Shown: one piece after another, positions 26,358 to 39,221 of the stretch
Position numbering within the stretch: the first letter of the stretch is position 1
Layout: the number at the start of each line of letters is the position of its first letter
Assembly: GCF_001456355.1 (NCBI RefSeq)
Contig: NZ_CP010271.1
Location: 2,046,001 to 2,110,000, forward strand
DNA length: 64,000 nucleotides
Direction of reading: 5' to 3'
Source: Mycobacteroides saopaulense
GTDB lineage: Bacteria > Actinomycetota > Actinomycetes > Mycobacteriales > Mycobacteriaceae
Program-made: the position numbers and the translations under genes
The notes under the pieces: model-generated
The model's input: the letters and a program-made list of their open reading frames with translations, nothing else
Database searches by the model: none
Told to the model about the DNA's origin: nothing

Positions 26358-28041
26358 GATCCTCAGGGCGGGCATGGAACGCATCGACTGCCGTCGGGAG
26401 CGTCACGAAAATTCTGCTCTCGCCGATCCGCGACAGCAGATCTGCTGCGGCCAAAGCATCGCGCAGATCTTGTTTGACCCGTGCCATAGCGAAAACTATT
26501 CCCCTGTCGGATAAGTCGCTTCTCAGCCGCTCCAGCGCATCCAATGCGGTGAGGTCCACGTCTACGTTGGCCTCTGCGCTGAGTATGAACCATTCGACGG
26601 GCTCCGGGGCCGTGGTTACTGCATTCATCGCGCGACGGCGGAAATCCTCGGCATTGGCGAAACACAGTGGTGCGTCATACCGGTAGACGACCAGCCCTGG
26701 CACCGGGCTTGCGTTCGGATAGTCGTCGACATCGTGCATGCCCGGTACTCCGGGGACGTAGCCGAGTACTCCGTCATGCGGATGCGCGACCCTGCGGAGC
26801 AAGTCGAGTATCGACAAGGCGACTGCGGCCAAAATCCCATACAGCACACCAAGCCCGAGGACAGCCAGCGTTGTCGCGAGCGCCAGAACGAACTCGCTGC
26901 GGCGGAATCGGGCGAAGCGGCGGTACTCGGACACGTCGATGAGCCTGAGTGCGGCATACACCACCAGTGCGCCCAGGGCAGCTCGCGGGACCAGAGCCAA
27001 AACCCCATGTGCAAAAAGCAGCACCGTCAGCACAAGGACGAATGCGATCAGGGAGAACAGTTGACTGCGGCTTCCCGTCGAATCACCGAGTGCGGTGCGG
27101 CTACCGCTGGAACTGACCGGAAAGCCTTGCATCAAACCAGATCCCATGTTGCACAGACCTAGCGCGCGTAGCTCGGTGTTGGGATCGATGTCTTCGTTCC
27201 GGCGGGTCGCGAATGCGCGCGCAGTCAGTATGTTGTCGGAGAACGCGACCATGGCTACACCCATCGCGGGTATGACCAGCGTCCCTAGTTGGCTTACGTC
27301 GATGTGGGGCACATCGGGAATCGGGAGGCCCGCCGGAACCCGGCCCACGAGGTCAAAACCGGGTGAGGGCAGGGCCGATGCGGCCGCGGCGGCAACGGCA
27401 ACCGCGATAAGTGGACCGGGCATGCGAGAGGCCCAGCGGGTAAGAGCCGCCAATAGCGTGAGTACGGATGCGGCCAGTATGAGCGTCGGCCACCGAATGT
27501 GCTCGAACTGTCCTGCCAACGATCTCACCTGGGCGATGAAATCGTCGCCGGAGTTCCGAGTGCCGGTTATCGTACCGATCTGACTGCCCGCCATGGTGAT
27601 TCCAACACCACCCATGTAGCCGACGAGCACCGGATGCGAGAGCAGATTGGCGAGCACTCCGAGCTTGATGAGGCCTGCCGCAAGACACACAACCCCCACT
27701 AACAGCGCCAATGCGGCTGCCAAAACCGCATAGCGCCCCGAGTCTCCAGATGCCAACGGCACCAGGACAATCGCCGTCATTAGGGCGGTAGTGGACTCGG
27801 GTCCGACGGACAGTTGTCTTGACGATCCCAGGAAAGCGTAGATGACCAACGGTGCCAAGGAGGCCCACAGGCCGCTGACCGGCGGCAGGCCCGCGAGTGC
27901 GGCATAGGCCATGACCTGCGGAACGAGATATGCCGCGACGGTGATGCCGGCGAGAACATCTCCGCGCAGCCAGGTGCGTCGGTAATCTGACAACAGCCCT
28001 AGACCAGGTGCGAAATTCTTCCATCGCATGAGGACCGTCAT
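26347..28041 (-). CDS. SulP/SLC26 anion transporter with STAS domain, Rv1739c-like
   Basis: The 564-residue protein has a membrane domain (DVLAGITVAAYLVPQVMAYA, SVGPESTTALMTA, and GFPVSSSGSRTALGDS between helices) and a STAS domain from about 440 (YRYDAPLCFANAEDFR, DLTALDALERL). It follows the sulfate-permease branch represented by Mtb Rv1739c. It starts 17 bases after the dosS stop in the same direction and is the last gene of the usp-xfp-dosR-dosS run. The substrate may be sulfate, bicarbonate or a dicarboxylate. Confidence 0.9.
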   Translation of the reverse strand: MTVLMRWKNFAPGLGLLSDYRRTWLRGDVLAGITVAAYLVPQVMAYAALAGLPPVSGLWASLAPLVIYAFLGSSRQLSVGPESTTALMTAIVLVPLASGDSGRYAVLAAALALLVGVVCLAAGLIKLGVLANLLSHPVLVGYMGGVGITMAGSQIGTITGTRNSGDDFIAQVRSLAGQFEHIRWPTLILAASVLTLLAALTRWASRMPGPLIAVAVAAAAASALPSPGFDLVGRVPAGLPIPDVPHIDVSQLGTLVIPAMGVAMVAFSDNILTARAFATRRNEDIDPNTELRALGLCNMGSGLMQGFPVSSSGSRTALGDSTGSRSQLFSLIAFVLVLTVLLFAHGVLALVPRAALGALVVYAALRLIDVSEYRRFARFRRSEFVLALATTLAVLGLGVLYGILAAVALSILDLLRRVAHPHDGVLGYVPGVPGMHDVDDYPNASPVPGLVVYRYDAPLCFANAEDFRRRAMNAVTTAPEPVEWFILSAEANVDVDLTALDALERLRSDLSDRGIVFAMARVKQDLRDALAAADLLSRIGESRIFVTLPTAVDAFHARPEDLKT

Positions 28042-28058
28042 GGTGTCTCGCCAGTCCG

Positions 28059-30489
<2,431 letters not shown>

Positions 30490-30493
<4 letters not shown>

Positions 30494-32901
30494 GATGGGG
30501 CTCCCTCCCACCGCCAATGTCGGACCTCGGGAAGGTCTTCTCCATAGGTGCGGATCCAGTCATGGTGGCGGGCGTGCATTGCGTGCATGTCTTCCCGCAG
30601 CTGTCGGGCGCACGCGTCATCAAGTAATCCGGGCGTCCGCTCGAGTACGTCGATCACCAGCTGGAAGCGGTCCATCTTGTTCAAGACCAACATGTCGAAC
30701 GGTGTTGTGGTGGTGCCCTCTTCCAAGTAACCCCGGACATGCATGTTTGCGTGACCGGCACGGCGATAGGTGAGCTTGTGGATCAGCGATGGGTATCCAT
30801 GGAACGCGAAGATCACCGGGCTTTCCTTGGTGAACAGGGTGTTGTACTCGGTGTCAGTCATACCGTGCGGATGCTGACTGTCTGATTGCAAACGAAACAG
30901 GTCGACAACATTGACCACGCGAATCTTCAATTGCAGCAGCCGCTTTCGCAGTACTGATACCGCTGCCAGCACCTCGATGGTGGGAACATCTCCGGCGCAG
31001 GCCAATACGACATCGGGTACTGAGCCGGCATCGCTACTGGCCCATTCGAAGATATCGGCACCGCGGGCGCAGTGCAGCGCGGCTTGCTCGGGATTGAGCC
31101 AGACCGGCGTGTAGTTCTTCCCGGCGACGATGACATTGATGTAGTCGCGGCTGGCTAGGCAATGCGCCGCAACCGACAGCAGTGTGTTGGCGTCGGGCGG
31201 CAGGTAGATTCGCGCCACTTCGGCTCGTTTATTTGCGACATGATCGATGAAGCCGGGATCCTGGTGCGAGAAGCCGTTGTGGTCCTGGCGCCAGACATGC
31301 GAGGTGAGTAGATAGTTGAGTGAGGCGATCGGGCGGCGCCACGGGAGTTGCCTACTGACCTTGAGCCACTTGGCATGCTGGTTGACCATGGAGTCCACGA
31401 TGTGCGTGAAAGCTTCGTAGCACGAGAATAGGCCGTGCCGTCCGGTGAGCAGGTAGCCCTCCAGCCAGCCCTGGCACAGGTGTTCCGAGAGCACCTCCAG
31501 TACCCGACCGTCGCGACCCAGATGATTGTCGGTGGGCAGAATCGTTGCGCTCCATTGCTTGTCCGTCACATCGAAGACATCCCCAAGCTTGTTCGATTCG
31601 GTTTCATCCGGGCCGAACAGCCGGAAGTTTCGTTGCTCCGCGTTATGGACCATCAGCTCTCTCAGATACCGGCCCAGAATCCTGGTCGGGGAGGCGGGCA
31701 CTCCCCCGGGCTGGCCCGTCACCACACCAAAAGTGCCGGGATCCGGCAAGACAAGCGGTCTTAGTGTGGCACCGCCGTTGGTATGCGGATTGGACCCCAT
31801 TCGCCGATGACCTGATGGAACCAGTTGCTTGACGGTGCTATTCGGTGCTCCGCAATGATCGAAGAGCTCTTCTGGACGATAGGACCGCATCCATTCATCA
31901 AGCAGAACACGATGTCCGGCATTCTCGCGGACATCGCCGACGGGCACCTGGTGGGACCGCCACGTGCCTTCGACCTGAACTCCGTCTACGGCGGCCGGGC
32001 CCGTCCAACCCTTGGGGGTGCGTAACACGATCATCGGCCATATCGCGCGATGCAATGGCGCTCCTTGGCATCGGGATAGCAACTGGAGATCACGGATCTC
32101 CATGATCGCCCGATCCAGCGCCGCTGCCATCTGTTGATGCATGTCCGCTGGTTCGTGGCCGCTCACGTAGATCGGGCTATATCCGTATCCGCGGAGCAGA
32201 TCCTCAAGCTCTTCTTCGGTAATCCGAGACAGCACAGTGGGGTTGGCGATCTTGTAACCGTTGAGATGAAGGATCGGCAGCACCACTCCATCAGTCGCCG
32301 GGTTGAGGAACTTGTTGGCGTGCCAGCTTGCGGCCAACGGCCCGGTCTCGGCTTCACCGTCGCCGACTACACAGACCGCGACCAAGTCTGGATTGTCAAG
32401 CACGGCACCGTAGGCGTGCGCCAAGCTGTATCCCAGCTCGCCTCCCTCGTGTATCGACCCGGGGACGTCTGGGGCTACGTGGCTGGGCACTCCTCCAGGA
32501 AAAGAAAACTCGCGAAACAACATTCGCATGCCATCGACATTCTGCGGGATGTCGGGGCGGACGTCACTGTAGCTGCCCTCCAGCCAGGTGTTCGCGAACA
32601 TCGCGGGCCCTCCGTGCCCCGGACCAACGACGAACAGTGCGTTGATGTCGTGCGTAATGATGGCTCGGTTCATGTGGGCATAGACGAAGTTCAGGCCGGG
32701 CGAGGTGCCCCAGTGTCCCAACAACCGTGGTTTGATGTGCTCGCTCTGAAGGGGTTCCGTCAGCAACGGGTTGTCCAGCAGATAGATCTGCCCCACCGTG
32801 AGATAGTTCGCTGCGCGCCATTGAGCATCAAGGGCGTGCAGTTGATCGTCCGACAACGGGTGTCGATGATGTTGGGCCGCACTAGGCATCGCAGTGGTCA
32901 T
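30490..32901 (-). CDS. xfp: xylulose-5-phosphate/fructose-6-phosphate phosphoketolase
   Basis: The 803-residue protein has the usual family length. N-terminal [18 protein letters not shown], the [18 protein letters not shown] loop, and the thiamine-diphosphate motif [14 protein letters not shown]...[10 protein letters not shown] are all clear. It cleaves xylulose-5-P (or fructose-6-P) with phosphate to acetyl-P plus an aldose phosphate, without reducing NAD. Acetate kinase could then yield ATP. The start and stop overlap the USP gene (ATGA) and dosR (GTGA), so it is locked into the dosRS operon. This fits fermentative energy supply in hypoxia. Confidence 0.95.
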
Positions 32902-33803
32902 CGCTTGGTATCCGATGCGTGCGGGCGGGCAATCAAAACCGGACACGTCGCTTGGTGAATCAGCGCGTGGCTCGTCGATCCGAGAAAGAAGCCGGCTACG
33001 TCGCCGCGTCCACGACTTCCCACGACGATCAGCTGAGCATGCTGGGCGCGGCGCAGCAGCACGTCGGCGGGGTTGCCCATGGCCACAACACGATGGACGG
33101 TGACGTCCGGGTACTTCTCCTGCCACCCGGCTAGTCGTTCGGCGAGGATCTCGGACTGCTGTTGCTCGCTAGCTGCCCAATCCATGGTGCTCCATGCGGT
33201 GTATGCGTAGACATAGCCGGGTGGGACATCGTTCCACACGTGCACCGCTACCAACTCCGCGCCGCGCATGGACGCCTCTTCGAAGCCCCAGGCAATGGCA
33301 TCTTCGCTGGACGGAGACCCGCTGACGCCCACGATGACAGGGCCGTCCGCAGGAGTGCCCGATTCACGAATGACGACCACCGGGCTGTGTCCCTTCGCGG
33401 TCAGCGTTACTGATACCGACCCAGCCATCATCCCGGTGAAACGTCCCAAGCCGGTTGATCCGACTACCGTAAGCAGCGCGTTCCGGGAGAGGTCGATGAG
33501 TGTCGGAATCGGTTGCGCCTTTACCAGGGTGGTAGCGACTTCGAGTCTGGGATGCAGCGCGACCACGTGGTCCTTGGCTTGATCGAGGAATGTGGCACCG
33601 TCGGAATCCAGATGCACGTAGAAACTCTCGGCCGCCGCGGGATTGAAACCGTAACCGAAACTGCTGTAGTCGATGGCATGGACGAGCTTCAGCGGAAGGT
33701 TGCGCCGCTCTGCTTCTGCGCTTGCCCAGGTGAGGGCGTGTAGTGCAGATGCGGATCCGTCGATTCCTACCAGGATGTACGGACGCGGGGTGGTTGCGCT
33801 CAT
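32898..33803 (-). CDS. tandem universal stress protein, first gene of the dosRS operon
   Basis: The 301-residue protein has two USP domains. The loops are [17 protein letters not shown] and [17 protein letters not shown], both with G-2x-G-9x-G[ST]. The second start motif is [11 protein letters not shown], with Asp replaced by Ser. ATG 33803 has GGAGGCC upstream; the frame is open to 33842. The stop overlaps the phosphoketolase ATG. A DosR-like box lies about 70 bases upstream. It is probably an ATP-binding stress sensor made with the dormancy regulators. Confidence 0.92.
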   Translation of the reverse strand: MSATTPRPYILVGIDGSASALHALTWASAEAERRNLPLKLVHAIDYSSFGYGFNPAAAESFYVHLDSDGATFLDQAKDHVVALHPRLEVATTLVKAQPIPTLIDLSRNALLTVVGSTGLGRFTGMMAGSVSVTLTAKGHSPVVVIRESGTPADGPVIVGVSGSPSSEDAIAWGFEEASMRGAELVAVHVWNDVPPGYVYAYTAWSTMDWAASEQQQSEILAERLAGWQEKYPDVTVHRVVAMGNPADVLLRRAQHAQLIVVGSRGRGDVAGFFLGSTSHALIHQATCPVLIARPHASDTKR

Positions 33804-33867
33804 GGTGGCCTCCGGGCGTGGGAAGTAGCTGATGTACACCACGCTATGACCGCGGCGTGCCTGGTCC

Positions 33868-33885
33868 CACGGCCAAAAGTCCCAT
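33868..33885 (-). promoter_or_regulatory. candidate DosR box for the usp-xfp-dosRS operon
   Basis: On the minus strand the sequence reads ATGGGACTTTTGGCCGTG. GGGACTTTTGGCCG matches 11 of 14 core positions of the DosR consensus. It lies about 65-80 bases upstream of the USP start at 33803. Confidence 0.6.
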
Positions 33886-33975
33886 GCTGGCGGGAACCAG
33901 GGCCATGCTCGGCAAGGTATTCCGCATGTCGTGGACTACCGGCGGTGGTGCGCGGTCCTGTTGTGGTCGTATCCG

Positions 33976-33989
33976 GGGACCAATTGCTC
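33976..33989 (+). promoter_or_regulatory. candidate DosR box for the Acg-like gene
   Basis: GGGACCAATTGCTC lies 58-71 bases before the ATG at 34047. It is nearly the same as the box at 36833 (GGGACCAATGACTC), which suggests a shared local consensus. Confidence 0.5.
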
Positions 33990-34046
33990 TGATGGGTCTG
34001 AACGGCCCGGACGATGATTGAGGCAGTGAACTCGGAGGTACCCGAA

Positions 34047-35021
34047 ATGGCTCAGGATGTTCTTGCCCGCAATGTGGTGATCAAGGCGGTGCAGGCCGCG
34101 TGTCGGGCACCCTCGATTCATAACAGTCAGCCGTGGCGCTGGGTTTTGGATGGCGATCTTCAGCTACATCTTGATGTCAACCGTGTCCTTCACGTCGACC
34201 CTGCTCGTCGTGAGGCGTTGATGAGCTGCGGTGCTGCCCTCGACCATTTTCGGATAGCCATGGCCGCGTTCGGATGGTTGGTCAGGCCCGATTACTTTCC
34301 TAATCCGAATGACAATACTCATTTGGCCACAATGAATTTCGTCAAGATGCACTACGTGACGGATGCTCACCGGAACCGATTGCACGCAGCCGAGCAGCGT
34401 CACACCGATCGGCTTCCGTTTCTGCCCCCGCGCAGCTGGCCGCTGAACGAGCAGCTGATTTGTCAGGCGGTCGGCGATCGGGCCTTTGTCGATGTGTTGC
34501 CGGAAGCAGCGCGACACCGAGTTGTCGAAGCCGCGCAACTGAGCGAAGGGCTCCGTCAGTATGACTCGGATTACAGATATGAAATCGACTGGTGGACTGC
34601 TCCCTTCAAGTTTTCCGAAGGGATTCCGGAAAGTGCGTTGCCTTCCGAGGGTGAACGCGGTCGCGTCGACGTGGCTCGTGAATTTCCGCTTGCATTGCAC
34701 CAGTCCCGGCGTGTCGGCGTATCCAAGGACGAGTCGACGTTGGTTGTGTTATCGACCGGTGGTGACACCCACCGCGACTTTCTGACATGTGGCGAAGCGT
34801 TGTCGGCACTACTGGTGGAGGCCACCGTCGCGGGCCTGTCGACGTGCACCCTCACGCACGTCATCGAACTCGCCGCGAGTAGGCAGATCGTCGGTGGCCT
34901 GGTCGAGCGTGAGTATCCGCAAGCGGTGATCAGAATCGGCAGCGTTCCCCCGCTGGATCCGGTACCTGCTCCTACCCCGCGCCGGCCACTGTCCGCGGTT
35001 TTGCAATTCGAGGGTGGGTAG
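34047..35021 (+). CDS. Acg-like atypical nitroreductase
   Basis: The 324-residue protein begins with the Acg pattern APSIHNSQPWRWVLDGD and RVLHVDPARREALMSCGAAL, followed by a degenerate second nitroreductase half (FLTCGEALSALLVEATVAGLS, REYPQAVIRIG). Acg (Rv2032) in Mtb is DosR-controlled and is reported to bind FMN without normal nitroreductase activity. ATG 34047 follows GGAGGTACCCGAA, far better than the ATG at 34014. It is divergent from the USP-dosRS operon across 243 bases holding at least two DosR-like boxes. Confidence 0.9.
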   Translation: MAQDVLARNVVIKAVQAACRAPSIHNSQPWRWVLDGDLQLHLDVNRVLHVDPARREALMSCGAALDHFRIAMAAFGWLVRPDYFPNPNDNTHLATMNFVKMHYVTDAHRNRLHAAEQRHTDRLPFLPPRSWPLNEQLICQAVGDRAFVDVLPEAARHRVVEAAQLSEGLRQYDSDYRYEIDWWTAPFKFSEGIPESALPSEGERGRVDVAREFPLALHQSRRVGVSKDESTLVVLSTGGDTHRDFLTCGEALSALLVEATVAGLSTCTLTHVIELAASRQIVGGLVEREYPQAVIRIGSVPPLDPVPAPTPRRPLSAVLQFEGG

Positions 35022-35034
35022 TAGCTCCCCGCCG

Positions 35035-36051
35035 CTAAGGGATTAGTACCGCGGCGCCGGTGACACGACCTGCCGCAAGGTCCGAGAGCGCACGGTCCGC
35101 ATGCGCGAGGCTGTATCGCGGGCCGCTGAGATGTAGGTGATGTGCCGAGGCGAAGTTGAGGAAGGCGTGAGAGTCGGCCCGCGTGTTCGCGGTCACCGAT
35201 CGAATCTGCCTCTCCTGAAACAGATGTTGCTGGTAGTTCAGCTGGGGAATGTCCGACAGGTGGATTCCGGCGATCGCCAATGTGCCTCCACGGTCCAACG
35301 CTTCCATTGCGGGAGTGACTAATTCGCCGACCGGTGCGAACAGTATCGCGGCATCGAGAAGAGCAGGAGGGGTATCGGCCGGGCCCTGCGCCGACGCGAC
35401 ACCTAATTCGCGGGCGAGCGCTTGTGCATCCGTGCCCCGTGTCATCACATGGACCTCGGCGCCTTGAGCGAGGGCGACTTGCGCGGTGATGTGCGCGCTG
35501 CCCCCGAAGCCGTAGATGCCTAATCTTCCCCCAGGAGGCAGTTGAGCGCGTTGCAACGAGCGGTATCCGATGATTCCTGCGCAGAGCAAGGGGGCCAGTT
35601 CGACATCGGAGTATCCAGGCGGGAGTGGCAACGCGTATTCGGCTGGTACAACCGCGTACTCCGCGTAGCCGCCGTCCGCGTCCCACCCCGTGTAACGCGA
35701 AGCAGGGCAGAGATTCTCGTCTCCCCGGGCGCAGAATCGGCATGTGCCGCAAGTATGGCGAAGCCATGCGATACCGACCCGTTGCCCCAGGTGGAACTCG
35801 GAGCCCACATCTTCTCCGAGTTCTATCACCTCCCCCACGATCTCGTGTCCCGGTATGACATTCGCCGCGTGCGGTGCGAGGTCCCCCTCGGCGACGTGTA
35901 GATCGGTGCGGCACACCCCACAGGCGAGTACGCGTACCAGCAACTCGCCGGCCGATGCTGCCGGAATCGAGGTCCGGACGCGGCATAACGGGCCATGGGC
36001 GACCGGACCGGGGCGCTGTACCTGCCAGGCAATCATCTCGGTATCGCTCAC
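35035..36051 (-). CDS. zinc-dependent alcohol dehydrogenase, AdhA-like
   Basis: The 338-residue MDR enzyme has catalytic-zinc ligands in [10 protein letters not shown] and GHEIVGEV, and the structural zinc lobe [15 protein letters not shown]. The Rossmann motif is [11 protein letters not shown], varied from GxGxxG. It matches class-III-like AdhA of mycobacteria (Rv1862 type), oxidising primary alcohols or reducing aldehydes with NAD(P). It follows the Rv1733c-like gene by 36 bases on the same strand, so it may share hypoxic induction and could regenerate NAD by reducing acetaldehyde. Confidence 0.92.
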   Translation of the reverse strand: MSDTEMIAWQVQRPGPVAHGPLCRVRTSIPAASAGELLVRVLACGVCRTDLHVAEGDLAPHAANVIPGHEIVGEVIELGEDVGSEFHLGQRVGIAWLRHTCGTCRFCARGDENLCPASRYTGWDADGGYAEYAVVPAEYALPLPPGYSDVELAPLLCAGIIGYRSLQRAQLPPGGRLGIYGFGGSAHITAQVALAQGAEVHVMTRGTDAQALARELGVASAQGPADTPPALLDAAILFAPVGELVTPAMEALDRGGTLAIAGIHLSDIPQLNYQQHLFQERQIRSVTANTRADSHAFLNFASAHHLHLSGPRYSLAHADRALSDLAAGRVTGAAVLIP

Positions 36052-36087
36052 GGCGCCCTTCTCTCCTCGGCGAACACTTGTTCAGGA

Positions 36088-36681
36088 TCAATGATCGCTG
36101 TTCTTGTGCCCGTCGTGTTCGGTGAGAGCCTTGAATTCCGTATCCCATTGTCGGGCGCGTGTCTTGTCGATGCGTCGCCCGACGAAGGACACGAGGGCGA
36201 GGACGAAGACCACGCAAGCGACCCACGACAGGACCGCGGCGCCAATAGCGCGGCTGGTCGCCGTTTCCCGCGCCAGCGGGGCATCTACGTGACGGCCGGA
36301 GCTGTCGACCCATATTGAGAGGCGCTCTCCAGCTGCCAAGCTTGTCCCGTATGTCACAGTGTCCCGGCGCGGTACGCCATCGCTGGTCCATTGGGCGGGT
36401 ACGAAGACGGTATCGCTGTGACGCCGCCCCGTGACGTGACTCTTTTCTGTCGCCACTGCTTCAACTTCGTGGCGTGTGCGTACTTGTTCCTCGTGGGTGC
36501 GCAGCGTCGCGTCGTGGACCGCCGTACCGATGGCGCCGGCCACAGAGAGCATCGCAATGGCCGCCAGGCAGCCCATCAACCGGGCCGCGGCATCCACTCG
36601 ATCGCAGCCCCTGATGAGTGGATGCTTACGAAATAGATGTGTGAACAAGCTGTACCAATATCCGAAAGGTAAGGCGTTCAT
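36088..36681 (-). CDS. Rv1733c-like two-helix membrane protein
   Basis: The 197-residue protein has the Rv1733c layout: LFRKHPLIRGCDRVDAAARL, a first helix (MGCLAAIAMLSVAGAIGTAV), an extracytoplasmic domain with VPAQWTSDGVPRRDTV and GERLSIWVDSSGR, and a second helix (IGAAVLSWVACVVFVLALVSFV). It ends in a basic tail. Rv1733c is a DosR-regulated T-cell antigen of unknown function. A palindromic DosR-like box lies in the divergent promoter. The adh gene follows in the same direction. Confidence 0.88.
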   Translation of the reverse strand: MNALPFGYWYSLFTHLFRKHPLIRGCDRVDAAARLMGCLAAIAMLSVAGAIGTAVHDATLRTHEEQVRTRHEVEAVATEKSHVTGRRHSDTVFVPAQWTSDGVPRRDTVTYGTSLAAGERLSIWVDSSGRHVDAPLARETATSRAIGAAVLSWVACVVFVLALVSFVGRRIDKTRARQWDTEFKALTEHDGHKNSDH

Positions 36682-36832
36682 GACATCTCCCGAGGTGAAG
36701 GTCGTGACTATTAGATGCTCGCAACGCGTGCGGCGTATCGGCAGAGGATGCTGACTCCTTATGAGGGGTTCCTAGGTCGTACGGTCGATAGACCTTCTGC
36801 TCGTCGTGTCGCATACCAGCGGCGGGATAACC

Positions 36833-36846
36833 GGGACCAATGACTC
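36833..36846. promoter_or_regulatory. candidate DosR box, palindromic
   Basis: GGGACCAATGACTC sits inside AACCGG-N11-CCGGTT (36829-36851), a strong dyad. It scores 10 of 14 against the DosR core and lies 63 bases before the USP start at 36909. It could also serve the divergent Rv1733c-like gene. Confidence 0.5.
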
Positions 36847-36908
36847 CGGTTGCAGGTCGGCACTGCTCCTACGGTCAATTCAGCTGATCGAGGTAAGGGA
36901 GCACTGCG

Positions 36909-37715
36909 ATGACTGAGTACGACCGTCATGGTCCGGTAGTGGTAGGCATCGACGGGTCCCGGGCGGCCATCCACGCCGCCGAATGGGCGATTGATGAGGC
37001 CATAGACAGGAATGTGCCGCTTTGCCTCGTCCACGTTACGAGAGTTGTCGTCAGCACGAAGTCGTTTGTCGACGAGTATCGGATCGATAAGGAATACGCC
37101 GAGACGGCATTGCGAGCGGCCGCGAGTGCCGTGAAAGCGACAGGAAAGCCGGTAAAGCTTGACTGCATAATCCGTCATGGTCTGGCCGGCGACGCTTTGG
37201 TCGCCGAATCGTGAAACGCCAGTCTGGTGTGTGTCGGTTCGGAAGGGGTCGGCCGCATCGCGAGTGCGTTCTTCGGGTCTACTGCGACAGAGGTCGCCAA
37301 GCGTGCACGTTGCCCGGTAGCGGTAGTCCATCGACCCGAGTCCATCTCTGATACAAGGCAGTTATGGATAGCGGTGGCGGTGAACGAGCCGGGTGAAAGC
37401 GAGGCGGCGATCGATTGCGCCATGCAGGAGGCGCGGCTGCGGCAGCTGCCTGTCCTTGCTGTCGGTACGTGGCAGGAGGACATGGGCGAGCACCCATACG
37501 ACAAGCTCGATCCTCGAGTCGAGGCACTGCGCGAGCGCTACCGGGATGTCCGGATTTATCCGGTCGCAACGCCTGCGGATCTTGGACGCTTTGTCAAGAA
37601 AAGTGACGAACCGGTGGCCATCGCGGTGGTGCGCCGCGCAGAGATTGGGGACGTGATCCACACGCGACCGTCGCCGGGGGGCGGCGAACGTACCTTGCTC
37701 ATCGTTCGCGATTGA
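36909..37715 (+). pseudogene. universal stress protein gene with one in-frame TGA
   Basis: A two-domain USP of 268 codons is interrupted by TGA at 37212-37214. Both sides stay in the same frame and read as one protein: VVVGIDGSRAAIHAAEW up to LVAES, stop, then NASLVCVGSEGVGRIASAFFGS. The paralogue at 37740 reads ATRNASMLVVG at this point, so a CGA (Arg) to TGA change is the simplest cause. The second domain is shortened and lacks the glycine loop. A fragment could re-initiate at GTG 37227. The DosR-like box and start region are intact. Confidence 0.85.
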
Positions 37716-37739
37716 CAGATTCGACAGAGGGCGAAATCA

Positions 37740-38618
37740 ATGAGCGCATCAGGCCTCACCGAGGCGGGAATCGTTGTGGGTGTAGATGGATCGGGCGCCT
37801 CGGATGCCGCCGTCCGGTGGGCCGCGCATGAATCGGGCACCCGGCGCGAGCCACTGATCATGATCGCCGCATTCGATATCGAGTCGACTCACGTCCACGA
37901 TGACCAACGCAGAGAGCGCATTTATCAGTGGCGTGAGCGAGAAGCACAACTCGCGTTGGAAAAGGCGCAAGGCATCGCGCAGTCGGTGACCGACGGCGGA
38001 CCGGTGGCTGTCCATTGCCGGGTCGCATTCGGACATCCGGCGCAGGTGCTCATCGATGCGACGCGCAACGCGAGCATGCTTGTGGTCGGGTGCCGCGGAC
38101 TACGGTCACTGGACCGAATGCTCTTGGGTTCCGTGAGTACCGCAGTGCTGCATCACGCCAACTGCCCGGTAGCGGTCATCCACAACGAGAACGCTGTCGA
38201 TAGCGGGGCTCCGGTATTACTCGGTGTCGATGGAACACCCGCTTCCGAGAAGGCAACGGCGATCGCCTTCGACGAGGCGTCGAGGCGGGACGCTCGGCTG
38301 GTCGCGGTGCACGCGTGGACGGCATCGCACTACTTCTTCGAGCCCGAACTCGACCTGGACGTGACGGAGAACGAGGAGCGCCAGACTCTCGCGGAGAGGC
38401 TGGCGGGATGGCAAGAGCAGTATCCCGAAGTCAAGGTAGAACGCCGAGTAGTGTGCGACGACGCTGCGCACTACCTCATCGAGGAGTCCGCACAAGCGCA
38501 ACTGGTGGTCGTCGGCAGCCACGGCCGCGGCGGATTCGCCGGGATGCTGCTGGGTTCTGTCAGTTTAGCTGTGGCACAAGCTGCCCGAGTGCCGGTTATC
38601 GTGGCAAGGGCGCCATGA
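37740..38618 (+). CDS. tandem universal stress protein, canonical
   Basis: The 292-residue protein has two full USP domains: IVVGVDGSGAS with GCRGLRSLDRMLLGSVS, and VLLGVDGTPAS with GSHGRGGFAGMLLGSVS. It is a close paralogue of the 24541 gene (shared WRE, AGWQE.YP and SHGRGGFAGMLLGSVS stretches). The loops imply ATP binding. It starts 24 bases after the broken USP and its stop overlaps the GNAT start (ATGA). Confidence 0.93.
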   Translation: MSASGLTEAGIVVGVDGSGASDAAVRWAAHESGTRREPLIMIAAFDIESTHVHDDQRRERIYQWREREAQLALEKAQGIAQSVTDGGPVAVHCRVAFGHPAQVLIDATRNASMLVVGCRGLRSLDRMLLGSVSTAVLHHANCPVAVIHNENAVDSGAPVLLGVDGTPASEKATAIAFDEASRRDARLVAVHAWTASHYFFEPELDLDVTENEERQTLAERLAGWQEQYPEVKVERRVVCDDAAHYLIEESAQAQLVVVGSHGRGGFAGMLLGSVSLAVAQAARVPVIVARAP

Positions 38619-39148
38619 ACCTCGCCCTCTCGCCGGGCTCGGAAAACCTGGTGGTAGCGGCCCGCGGTGGGGCTTCGGTGACCTTGAGAAGGCTGACTCA
38701 CGACGACGCATCAGCGGTCGCAGACCTTCATGTCGGCCTTCCCGAGCTAGATCGATACCGGCGTTTCTTCAGTACACACCCGGTAGACGCGGTGGCTCTC
38801 GCCGAGTCGCTCACCGCACAGTCGCAGCTGAATGAGACGGTGGGGGCCTTTAAAAACGGCCGTCTGATCGGTGTGGCGAACTATGCGAGATGCGGTCCGG
38901 CGCAGAGTGCTGACGTTGCGATCGTCGTTGCGCACTCAGAACAACAACGCGGCGTCGGAACGATGCTCATGAAATATTTGGCCGAACTGGCTGTGCGCAA
39001 AGGGATCACCCAACTCACTGCCGATTTCCTAGCCGATAATCACCTGATACTCGGGATGTTTAGGGAACTGGGGCTGTCCTGCAGCATTGAGCACACCGAC
39101 CGAGAGGTGCTCCATGCCTCCATTGACTTGACGACCGGGCGCGTGTAA
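38615..39148 (+). CDS. GNAT-family acetyltransferase coupled to the USP gene
   Basis: The 177-residue GNAT fold starts VTLRRLTHDDASAVADLH. The acetyl-CoA loop is EQQRGVGTMLMKYLAELA (Q/R-x-x-G-x-G/A), followed by ADFLADNHLILGMFRELGL. This sequence type resembles the acetyltransferase domain of Pat-like protein acetylases, without their cAMP domain. The ATGA overlap with the USP stop means coupled translation. In mycobacteria USP and acyl-CoA synthetase proteins are known targets of Pat-type lysine acetylation, so the USP is a plausible substrate. Confidence 0.85.
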   Translation: MNLALSPGSENLVVAARGGASVTLRRLTHDDASAVADLHVGLPELDRYRRFFSTHPVDAVALAESLTAQSQLNETVGAFKNGRLIGVANYARCGPAQSADVAIVVAHSEQQRGVGTMLMKYLAELAVRKGITQLTADFLADNHLILGMFRELGLSCSIEHTDREVLHASIDLTTGRV

Positions 39149-39221
39149 GCAGTGTATTCGAGCCCTCGGGGGCCGAGGAACAATGCGGCAATGCAATGGG
39201 CTGCGTCTCGGCGGGATTCCC

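Noticed and set aside
34571..36391. 606-codon open frame on the minus strand
   Set aside because: Arg/Pro/Ser-rich shadow crossing three genes with clear families (Acg-like, alcohol dehydrogenase and Rv1733c-like); high GC keeps the frame open by chance.
37212..37214. TGA as selenocysteine codon in the USP
   Set aside because: No SECIS-like hairpin follows and USPs have no Cys or selenocysteine there; the paralogue has Arg.
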